Assembly: GCA_964594365.1 (NCBI GenBank)
Contig: CAZQMB010000010.1
Span: forward strand, 1 to 49,443
Direction of reading: 5' to 3'
Length of the DNA: 49,443 nucleotides
From: CAIUSP01 sp964594365
Lineage (GTDB): Bacteria > Actinomycetota > Thermoleophilia > Solirubrobacterales > 70-9
In this document: positions 1 through 7,900 of the stretch, in pieces
Numbering within the stretch: the first letter of the stretch is position 1
Layout: the number at the start of each line of letters is the position of its first letter
Program-made: the position numbers and the translations under genes
The notes under the pieces: generated by a model
Databases searched by the model: none
The model's input: the letters and a program-made list of their open reading frames with translations, nothing else
What the model was told of the DNA's origin: nothing

Positions 1-1280
1 TCGAAGCGATCCCAGGTGATCGCCGTCTCGAAGGTCTCGGTCAAGACACCAGAGCAGATCAAGGCATCGCGTAGATAGGGCGCGGCGAGGAAGGCATTGC
101 GCCAATCGACGCTGGCGCTGGCGCTGGCTTCGCCCGCACCACCGTCCGATCGGTCCTCGGCGTCTCTCGACTCGATGCTGCCGGGGGAGCCACCGCAGTC
201 GCGGGCTATCGCCACCGCCTGGTCGAGCCTCTCGGCCACCGGGACGCGCGCGGACTCGAAGCCGACGACGAGCACCGAGGAACCGTCGGCCGAAACGCCG
301 TTGATCGCGGCTTCGGTGGCATCGAGCAGTCTGCAGTTGGCCGGCTGCAGGCCCGATTGAGCGAGAGCGCGCACAGCCGCAGCCCCGTCGAAGAAATCCT
401 CGAAGAGCACCGAACAGTTGGCTCGCCAGCGTGGCCGCTCGCGGACCCTCATCCAGGCATCGACGATCACCCCTAGTGTCCCCTCGGAGCCGATCACCAG
501 CCGATCTGGGCTGGGACCGGCGCCCGACCCCGGGAGCCTCCTGCTCTTCCACTCGCCCGACGGTGCGATCATCCTCGCCGACTCGACCAGATCGTCGATG
601 TGGGTCTCGCCGGTGGCGAAGTGCCCTCCCGCCCTGGTCGCGATCCACCCACCGAGAGTCGAGAACTCGAACGACTGCGGGTAGTGACGCAGGGTGAGAC
701 CGTGCTCACGCAACTGTCCTTCCAGACCCGGTCCGGTCGCCCCTCCCTCGATCCGCGCCGCCAAGGAGACCGGATCGACCTCCAACACCCGGTCCATCCG
801 TTTGAGGTCGAGGCTGACCACACCTGCGTGATCGGAATCCTCCGGCAGCCGAGCCTCTACCCCACCGACCACGCTGGTGCCGCCGCCGAACGGGATCACC
901 GCTGCGTTCGAGTCCTCGCACCACCCCAGAACCGCATCCACCTCCTCGGGGCTGCCGGGGCGGGCGACCAGATCCGGCGGGTTCGGCAGCTCGCCCCGAA
1001 TCGTCCGGACGATGTCGCGATACGCCCGGCCGACGGCGTGAGAGGCACGGTCCCGAGGCGAATCCGAGAAGAGATCGGAGAGAGTCGGCGTCGGGGTCAA
1101 TCGCGACGGGGGCAGATCCAGATCCTCGAGATCCACCGGCTCGACTACACCGGACGGCTCGAAACCTAGACGCTCTTGAACCCCCGCGGCGACCGCCTCG
1201 AGTCCAGCACGGTCGGGCTGTTGGTCATCGTATCCCCAGCCCCACCACTTGAGGGTGCGCTCGTCGCCCTGCTCGGCCAT
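1..1280 (-). CDS. FAD-linked oxidase, alkyl-dihydroxyacetonephosphate synthase-like (3' end cut by window)
   Basis: I translated this frame by hand; it stays open from an ATG at 1280 to the left edge, so the C-terminus is missing. The protein begins MAEQGDERTLKWWGWGY, and LKWWGWG is the N-terminal hallmark of alkylglycerone-phosphate synthases. It continues with the flavin-binding P-loop VIPFGGGTSVVGG and the family block around SFEFSTLGGWIATRAGG and GSEGTLGV. Known family role: replacing the acyl chain of acyl-DHAP with a fatty alcohol to make an ether bond. Bacterial relatives also include other FAD/lactate-type oxidases, so the exact substrate is inferred. It lies 21 nt downstream of a fatty acyl-CoA reductase, which would supply the alcohol. 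There is no Shine-Dalgarno sequence; a TAACCT box at 1288-1293 sits 7 nt before the ATG, suggesting an additional leaderless start. The His-rich C-terminal motif lies outside the window and cannot be checked. Confidence 0.85.
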   Translation of the reverse strand, partial: MAEQGDERTLKWWGWGYDDQQPDRAGLEAVAAGVQERLGFEPSGVVEPVDLEDLDLPPSRLTPTPTLSDLFSDSPRDRASHAVGRAYRDIVRTIRGELPNPPDLVARPGSPEEVDAVLGWCEDSNAAVIPFGGGTSVVGGVEARLPEDSDHAGVVSLDLKRMDRVLEVDPVSLAARIEGGATGPGLEGQLREHGLTLRHYPQSFEFSTLGGWIATRAGGHFATGETHIDDLVESARMIAPSGEWKSRRLPGSGAGPSPDRLVIGSEGTLGVIVDAWMRVRERPRWRANCSVLFEDFFDGAAAVRALAQSGLQPANCRLLDATEAAINGVSADGSSVLVVGFESARVPVAERLDQAVAIARDCGGSPGSIESRDAEDRSDGGAGEASASASVDWRNAFLAAPYLRDALICSGVLTETFETAITWDRF

Positions 1281-1287
1281 GTCGGCG

Positions 1288-1293
1288 AGGTTA
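1288..1293 (-). promoter_or_regulatory. -10 box (TAACCT) for leaderless start at 1280
   Basis: TAACCT on the minus strand ends 7 nt before the ATG at 1280, the spacing expected if transcription starts on the start codon. It lies in the short gap after the acyl-CoA reductase gene, so it would be an internal promoter. No convincing -35 was seen. Confidence 0.4.
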
Positions 1294-1301
1294 CCCGGCC
1301 G

Positions 1302-3311
1302 CTACCAGTGCACGCCGCGCATCAGATAGGCGAAGGCGACGGCTTCGCCGGAGGGCGCTTCGTCGCCCTCCTTCTTCTCTGCCTGGCTCTCCCCCTTTGC
1401 AGCCTTCGACTCGGGGAAGAGCTTGTAGCCGGTGTTGAGGATCGCATCGGAGGCCTTCGGGGCGATGGCGTAGAGCAGCTCGCCGAAGTTCCCGAGACGG
1501 GTTGCGACCTTTTTGGGCTTGGTGATCATCGCCTCGGTGATCATCTCCGCGGCCTCTTCGGGGGTGAGGGTGGGGAACGCGTCGTACATGCCGGTAGGCG
1601 CGATCATCGGGGTCCGGACCAGCGGCATGTGGATGGTGGTGATGTGGACTCCGTCATCGAGCATCTCGCTCGCGACGCAACGGGACCAGGCGTCGAGCGC
1701 CGACTTGGATGCGACGTAGGCCGAGAACCGTGGCACGTTGGTCTGGACCCCGATCGAGCTCACGTTCACGATGTGCCCGCCCTTGCGCCCCTTCATCTTC
1801 TTGCGCATCGCGGGGAGCAGGGCCATGGTCAACTTCAGCGCTCCGAAGTAGTTCAGTTGCATGGTCCGCTCGAAGTCGTGGAAGCGGTCGTATGAGAGCT
1901 CGACCGAGCGACGGATCGAGCGACCGGCGTTGTTGACCAGCACATCCACCCGGCCGTACTCCTCGAGTACCTCCGAGGCCATCCGCTCGATGTCATCGAG
2001 GTCGGTCAGATCGCACGGACGAACATCGGCCTTGCCCCCCGCCTCTTCGATCTGGGCGCGAGTCTCCTCGAGCTTGTCGGCGCTCCTTGCAACCAGAACG
2101 ACGGTCGCTCCGGCGGCGGCGCACTTCTCGGCAGCCGCGAGACCTATCCCCGAGGAAGCACCGGTGATCATCACGATCTTGCCGCCGATGGCGCCCGACA
2201 GCGACCGGTCCTTGAACAGGTCGGGATCGAGATTGCGCTCCCAGTAGTCCCAGATGGCCGGTGCGTAGGTGGCGAGCGGCGGGGCGGAGATGCCGGAGCC
2301 TTCCAGCGCCTTCTGGGTGTTGGTCGAATCGAACTTGGTCGGGTAGTCGAGGAAGAAGAGGACGTTCCGCGGGATACCGAGATCGTCGAGGACCTGATCG
2401 CTGATCCGCTTCACCGGCGGCAGACTGCCCACCCCCGCCCTGACCGCAGAGGGCACGAAGTCGAACATCTTCGAATCGATCCGGATCGCCGCCTCGGGCG
2501 CGTGAGCGGCCTTCGCGAGCACGTTCACCACTTGACCGGCGCTCAGAGCCGAGGGGTCGGTCAGGTGGAAGGTCTCGCCGTCGAGCCCGTCGAGGTGAGC
2601 GATGTGATCCATCGCGTCGGCCACGAAATCGACCGGGACGATGTTGATCTCCCCGCCCTCGATGCCAATACTCGGAAACCACTGCGGCAGGACGCTGCGA
2701 AGCCGCTGGATCGCCTTGAAGAAGAAGTAGGGGCCGTCGATCTTGTCGATCTCACCCGTCTCGGAGTCTCCGACCACGATGCCGGGCCGGTAGACCCGCC
2801 ACGGCACCTCGCACTCGTCGCGGACCACGGCCTCGGACTCGTGCTTGGTCTGGAAGTAGGGGTTCGAGTCGACCTTGACCGCCTCGTCGAACATCCCCTC
2901 GGTGAAGGTCCCTGGATAGAGGCCGGCGGCAGCGATCGAGCTGGTCATATGGAAGTGCTTCGCCTCGATCCGCTCTGCGAGGGCGACAGCCTCGCGGGTT
3001 CCCTCCACGTTCGACTTCTGCTGTGAGGCCGCGTCGGCCGACATGTCGTAGATCGCGCCGAGGTGGAAGAAGTGATCGATCTTGCCGTCGAGCTCGGTGA
3101 TCTGATCCTCGCAGCCGAGCAGCGGGGCGGTGAGGTCACCGACCACCGGCTTCACACGCTCGCCCTGATCGCCCAACTGGACCTTGAGATCCTCGAGTTT
3201 GCCGCGAGAGCCCTCTCGGACCAGGACGTAGACGTCGCCCTCACGCTCGAGCAGCCGCTTTATGAGGTTGCGACCGATGAATCCGGTTCCACCAGTTACG
3301 AAATAAGCCAT
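1302..3311 (-). CDS. Two-domain fatty acyl-CoA reductase (AcrA1/Rv3391-like)
   Basis: A 669-aa fusion of two Rossmann reductases. The N-terminal extended-SDR/male-sterility-type domain has TGGTGFIG (6-13) and a YxxxK pair (Y152, K156). The C-terminal classical SDR domain has TGASSGIG (383-390), NNAG (460-463), a Ser near 518 and YVASK (Y532, K536). Both active sites look intact. Length and domain order match the mycobacterial multifunctional acyl-CoA reductase AcrA1 (about 650 aa), which reduces acyl-CoA through aldehyde towards alcohol. A strong GGAGGAG Shine-Dalgarno precedes the ATG. The downstream alkyl-DHAP synthase-like gene points to fatty alcohol supply for ether lipids; wax ester or alkane-type roles remain possible. 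The C-terminal ~35 residues are a charged, low-complexity tail rich in Lys and Glu. Confidence 0.85.
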   Translation of the reverse strand: MAYFVTGGTGFIGRNLIKRLLEREGDVYVLVREGSRGKLEDLKVQLGDQGERVKPVVGDLTAPLLGCEDQITELDGKIDHFFHLGAIYDMSADAASQQKSNVEGTREAVALAERIEAKHFHMTSSIAAAGLYPGTFTEGMFDEAVKVDSNPYFQTKHESEAVVRDECEVPWRVYRPGIVVGDSETGEIDKIDGPYFFFKAIQRLRSVLPQWFPSIGIEGGEINIVPVDFVADAMDHIAHLDGLDGETFHLTDPSALSAGQVVNVLAKAAHAPEAAIRIDSKMFDFVPSAVRAGVGSLPPVKRISDQVLDDLGIPRNVLFFLDYPTKFDSTNTQKALEGSGISAPPLATYAPAIWDYWERNLDPDLFKDRSLSGAIGGKIVMITGASSGIGLAAAEKCAAAGATVVLVARSADKLEETRAQIEEAGGKADVRPCDLTDLDDIERMASEVLEEYGRVDVLVNNAGRSIRRSVELSYDRFHDFERTMQLNYFGALKLTMALLPAMRKKMKGRKGGHIVNVSSIGVQTNVPRFSAYVASKSALDAWSRCVASEMLDDGVHITTIHMPLVRTPMIAPTGMYDAFPTLTPEEAAEMITEAMITKPKKVATRLGNFGELLYAIAPKASDAILNTGYKLFPESKAAKGESQAEKKEGDEAPSGEAVAFAYLMRGVHW

Positions 3312-3412
3312 ATCTCTCGACTCCTCCTCTTCGGGACCGGCCTCCTGAACCGATGCCCGCCGCGAAAGTTACTAGTTGGAACGGGATCGCTCAGTTTCTC
3401 TCTCTCCGCCCC

Positions 3413-3426
3413 TGTGGCAGGCCACA
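3413..3426. promoter_or_regulatory. 14-bp palindrome, candidate operator in divergent region
   Basis: TGTGGC-AG-GCCACA is a perfect dyad in the 203-bp region between the divergent acyl-CoA reductase and secreted-protein genes. It lies about 90 nt from each start codon and upstream of a possible -10 (TAGATT, 3450-3455) for the plus-strand gene. The placement suits a regulator binding site; no regulator gene is nearby. Confidence 0.35.
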
Positions 3427-3514
3427 CGACGAGCGGCCGATCGATTCAGTAGATTCAAGCCGCTACCAGAAGATGCCAATTACTTTTACCTGAGTTGGAA
3501 AGGAACCAGAAGAC

Positions 3515-4858
3515 ATGAAGCGCACTCGCCTCACACTGCTGGCCGTCTCGATCGCAGCCTTCCTCGCCATCCCCGCCGCTTCAGCGTCGGCCTGGAACGC
3601 CTTCGAACCGGTTCCTTGCTTTCTTCCCCCCAACGACCGAACGGTTGCCGGAATCACCGTCGGCCAAGACCCGGTCAGCGGTGCAGATGAGGCAGAGTGC
3701 TGGTGGGGCGACGACTGGTACCTCTACGCGGGACCGCAGGGACCAGGTGGTCCTCCAGCCGACGACGCAACCATCTGGACCTTCTCCACGCCGGTGAACA
3801 AGATCCACTTCGAGATTGCTTACAACTGGTCAGACGGGCCTGGGCTCCACGAGGAGTTCACCCTCATTGCCAAGGACTCGGGTGGCAACCCGATCGGTGA
3901 CCCGCTCGTCTACCGGGACGAGGACGAGCCCAACGGGAGCATCGAGCCCGGCACGCCGGTAGCGAGCCTCGAATTGAGATTCGAGTCGACCAACGGGTCA
4001 GGGTCGCTGTTCAAGCTCGACCTCGGAGCGATCACGCTCGACGTGGCGACCGAGGGAGACGGCCGCGTCACCTCCGATATCGGGGGTGTGGATTGCGGCC
4101 AGGATGGTGGCTACTGCAATCAAGTGTTTGCCGACGCAACCCCACCACTGGATGTCAACCTGGCCGCAACCCCGGGCGCTGGCCAAACGCTCGACACCGT
4201 CAACGGTCCATGGACCGGTGATTGCTCTTCCAACCCGGGTGGAAGCTGCCTGCTCACGCTGCTGAGCGAGGACGAGGCGAGCACCACCGCCTGGTTCACC
4301 GGCAGCAACTGGTACCCGCTCGAGGTCGAGGTCTCGGGCCGTGGTCGCGTCACCTCCAAGCCTGCGGGCATCGCGTGCGGCGATGGCGCCTCCGACTGCG
4401 CAACCGGTCGACAGTCCGGAGACGACTTCGACCTCACCTACAAAGCCGCCAAGGGCTGGAAGTTCGTCCGCTGGGGCGGAGCATGTGAGAACAAGGGTGC
4501 GAAATGTGACATCACACAAGACGCTCCTGCCCAGGTAACCGCCAAGTTCAAGCGGCTCCAGCCAGAGGTGAAGAATGCCGCCGCGAAGAACACGAGGGTC
4601 GGCAGGAAGAGTGTCTCGGCCTCCTTCCTCTCGACCGGCGTCGGCACCGCGAGGATCAAGGTCCAGAAGTGCTCGGGATCCGATTGCAGCGGCTCGGTGG
4701 CGAAGACCGGCACCCTGCTGATCGATAAGGGCACGCTGAAGCTCGACGTCCCGACCTCGAGACTGCGAGTCGGGCGCTACCGCTTCACGGTCTTCTCCGA
4801 GACCAGCAGCTCCTCGGCCTACTTCTTCGTCCGGGCTCCTGACCCGGTCACCGGCTGA
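3515..4858 (+). CDS. Secreted protein with two InlB-B/bacterial-repeat modules
   Basis: 447 aa. The Sec signal peptide has a Lys/Arg n-region, a hydrophobic core and ASASA before W27, so cleavage after A26 is likely. Residues ~27-165 form an unassigned extracellular domain. Then follow two copies of a module of the divergent InlB B-repeat type: a VxxxGxGxVTS strand, GIxCG/GVDCG, paired cysteines, a G-W-F-xx-W-x-G-C core and a closing VTAKF strand. The cysteines pair up within each repeat and probably form disulfides. The last ~100 residues are a beta-rich Ser/Lys-rich domain ending in YFFVRAPDP. Such modules are known from cell-surface proteins; no enzymatic motif is visible. GGAAAGGA about 10 nt before the ATG fixes the start. 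It is monocistronic, closed by a strong hairpin at 4882-4920. Confidence 0.75.
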   Translation: MKRTRLTLLAVSIAAFLAIPAASASAWNAFEPVPCFLPPNDRTVAGITVGQDPVSGADEAECWWGDDWYLYAGPQGPGGPPADDATIWTFSTPVNKIHFEIAYNWSDGPGLHEEFTLIAKDSGGNPIGDPLVYRDEDEPNGSIEPGTPVASLELRFESTNGSGSLFKLDLGAITLDVATEGDGRVTSDIGGVDCGQDGGYCNQVFADATPPLDVNLAATPGAGQTLDTVNGPWTGDCSSNPGGSCLLTLLSEDEASTTAWFTGSNWYPLEVEVSGRGRVTSKPAGIACGDGASDCATGRQSGDDFDLTYKAAKGWKFVRWGGACENKGAKCDITQDAPAQVTAKFKRLQPEVKNAAAKNTRVGRKSVSASFLSTGVGTARIKVQKCSGSDCSGSVAKTGTLLIDKGTLKLDVPTSRLRVGRYRFTVFSETSSSSAYFFVRAPDPVTG

Positions 4859-4881
4859 GAAGGGCTTCACCCAATCCTGTG

Positions 4882-4920
4882 GCGGGACCGATCGGGCCAG
4901 GAGGCTCCGATCGGTCCCGC
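4882..4920 (+). terminator. Strong hairpin terminator
   Basis: A perfect 14-bp stem, GCGGGACCGATCGG (4882-4895) with CCGATCGGTCCCGC (4907-4920), and an 11-nt loop, 23 nt after the stop codon. There is no T-tract, as is common for high-GC actinobacterial terminators. Confidence 0.8.
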
Positions 4921-4946
4921 ATGCCAGACAGATGGCCGATCACCTG

Positions 4947-4962
4947 CAGGCACGTGTGCCTG
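4947..4962. promoter_or_regulatory. 16-bp palindrome, candidate operator of the 2-oxoglutarate dehydrogenase gene
   Basis: CAGGCAC-GT-GTGCCTG is a perfect dyad placed just upstream of a likely -10 box, TAGAGT (4969-4974), 11 nt before the ATG at 4986. It would overlap the -35/spacer, the classic position for a repressor or nutrient-responsive regulator. It is separate from the terminator hairpin at 4882-4920. Confidence 0.45.
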
Positions 4963-4985
4963 ATTTCATAGAGTCTTAAGTCGAG

Positions 4986-7900
4986 ATGGCAACCGCCTCC
5001 ACCGTTCAGCTGCTTATGCCCGAGATGGGCGAGTCCGTGACCGAGGGAACCGTGCTCGAGTGGCACGTCCAGGTCGGCGAAGCAGTGGAGGAAGGCCAGA
5101 CCATGGTCGAGATCTCCACCGACAAGGTCGATGCCGAGGTGCCGGCTCCCGCCGCAGGAGTGGTGACCAAGATCCTCGCCGGGCCCGACGAGACCGTCTC
5201 CGTGGGCGAGCCCCTCGCCGAGATCGATACCTCTGACGACGCCACGCCGTCGGCCCCTCCGACCGCTTCGGACGCGCCCGCGGGCGAGACCAACGGAGCA
5301 TCTGCCGAAGCCGAGGTTGCAGCGGGTAACGGCGCGCCTGCGCAACCAGCCACAGCGGCCGTTTCGAACGGCGACCACAAGGCCACGCCCGTTGCCCGCC
5401 GGATCGCGGCCAGCATGGGAGTGGACCTCGCGAAGGTGACCGGCACGGGTGCGGGAGGAAAGATCACCAAGGACGATGTGCTCGCCTCCGGGGCCAACGG
5501 TGCTGGAGGCGCTGCGACTGCTCCGACTCCCTCGGGACCACCGCCCGAAGGGGAGTTGCTTCCGCTCCGCGGCTCGTCTGCTGCGCTCGCAAAGGCGATG
5601 GACGAAAGCCGCTCGATCCCCACCGCGACCTCGTTCAGGACGCTGGCAGTCGACACTCTCGATGCCAAGCGCAGGGCGATCAACGAGCAGCTCGCAGAGA
5701 AGGGGGTCAAGGTCAGCTTCACCCACCTGATCGCCTGGGCGATCGTCCGCTCATCGATCGACTGGCCGGTGATGGCCCGCAGCTTCGCGGAGGTGGACGG
5801 CAAGCCCAACGCGGTCGACCCGGGCGCAACCAACCTCGGAATCGCGGTAGACGTGGAGAAGAAGGGGACCCGCAGCCTGATGGTCCCGTGCATCGCCGGG
5901 GCCGACAAGATGGACTTCGCAGCATTCCATCGACGCTACGAGGATCTGATCACGAAGACCCGCGAGGGTTCGCTGACCGCCGACGACTTCCAGGGCACCA
6001 ACGTCACCCTGACCAACCCGGGCGGTCTCGGAACCGTCGCCTCGGTGCCGAGGCTGCTGAACGGCCAGGGGACGATCATCGCCACCGGTTCGATCGCGTA
6101 TCCGCCCGAGTGGCAACAGGCCACGCCGGAGCGGATCCGTTCGCTCGGAGTGTCGAAGGTCATGACCATGACCTCGACCTACGACCACCGGGTGATCCAG
6201 GGAGCCGAGTCGGGATCCTTCCTGCGCAGGGTCGATGAACTCCTCCGCGGTGAAGACGAGTTCTACGAGGGGATCGCATCGGATCTCGGACTGGACGTCA
6301 CAGCCATCCGCTCAGCCGGACCCGGTCCCGCGCCGCAGGCAGCCCCGGCCGCACCGGTCAAGGCGGGAGACCGCGAGCTGCTGCAGGCAGTGCAGGCTGC
6401 CACCTCGCTGCTCAAGGCCTACCGGACCCACGGACATCTGCAGGCCGAGCTCGACCCGCTCGGGTCGGATCCGGGCACCGAACAGGCGATGCAACCGGAG
6501 ACGCTCAACCTCACGCCCGAGTTGATGGCGGCGATCCCCGCCGAGATCCTGCGGATCGGAGTCGAAGGCGAGACGCTGCTCGACGCGCTTCCGAGGATGC
6601 GCGAGGCCTACTGCGGACCGATCGCGTACCAGATCGAGCACATCGCCTCGCACGAGCAGAGGACCTGGCTGCGCCAGATGATCGAGACAGGCTCGCATCG
6701 CAAGCAGCTCCCTCCGGAGCAGAAGCGTGCTCTGCTCTACCGATTGCTCGACGTCTTCGGTTTCGAGCGGTTCCTCGAGAAGGCGTTCCTCGGGCAGAAG
6801 ATGTTCTCGATCGAGGGGCTCGACGTGGTGGTGCCGATGCTGGACCAGATCTTCATGCGCGCCCATTCGGACGGCGCGCAGGAGGTCGTGATCGGGATGG
6901 CACACCGCGGGCGCCTCAGCGTGATGGCCCACAACCTCGGTCGCGCAGCCGAGTCGATCCTCGCCGAGTTCGAGGGCTCGAAGCAGCTCGAATCGGTGAA
7001 GGCGGTAGCGGCTATCCCGACCGGTGGCACGGGAGACGTCAAGTACCACTACGGGCATGCGGGGAACTTCTCCCACCCCTCCGGCGCCGACATCGACGTG
7101 CGCCTCTTCCCCAACCCGAGCCATCTCGAGTTCGTCGACCCGGTCGTGGAGGGTGCGGCTCGGGCCGACCAGTCGATCCGGGCCGGATCGAACCTGACCC
7201 ACGACCCCACCCGGGTGGTCCCCGTACTCCTGCACGGCGACGCGGCCTTCCCCGCGCAGGGCGTGGTGGCAGAGACCCTCAACCTGCAGGCGATCGAGGG
7301 CTACGCGACCGGTGGCACCGTGCACATCATCCAGGACAACCAGATCGGCTTCACCACCGAGCCTCACGAAGGCAGATCCACCCCTTACGCGTCCGACCTC
7401 GCAAAGGGTTTCAACTGTCCGATCATCCACGTCAACGCCGACGATCCCGAGGCCTGCGTCTCGTCGATCAGGCTGGCGATGGCCTATCGCCAGAGGTGGG
7501 GCCGGGACGTGGTGATCGACCTGATCGGGTATCGCCGCTACGGCCACAACGAGACAGACGAGCCCGCTTACACCCAGCCGGTGATGGCTGCTGCGATCGC
7601 CGAGCACCCGCCGGTGAGCCAGATCTACGCCGAGAAGCTGATCGCCGAGGACGTCGTCACCTCGGACCAGGTCGAGGAGCGGAAGGCCGAGCGCCAGGCC
7701 GAGCTGAAGTCGATCCACGACGAACTCCGGCGCAAGATGGAGGCTGGCGACTTCGAGACTCCTTCCGCGACCGGCACCACCGAACTGGACCGCACTCGCA
7801 GCCCGAACGTCGACACCACGGTCCCGGCCGAGAAGCTGCGGACGCTCGACGAGGAACTGGTCCGGACGCCGGAGAGCTTCAGCGTGCACCGCAAGCTCCG

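Noticed and set aside
4040..4550. Tandem DNA repeat in the secreted protein gene
   Set aside because: The two modules are similar as protein folds but too diverged at the DNA level to be a nucleotide repeat.
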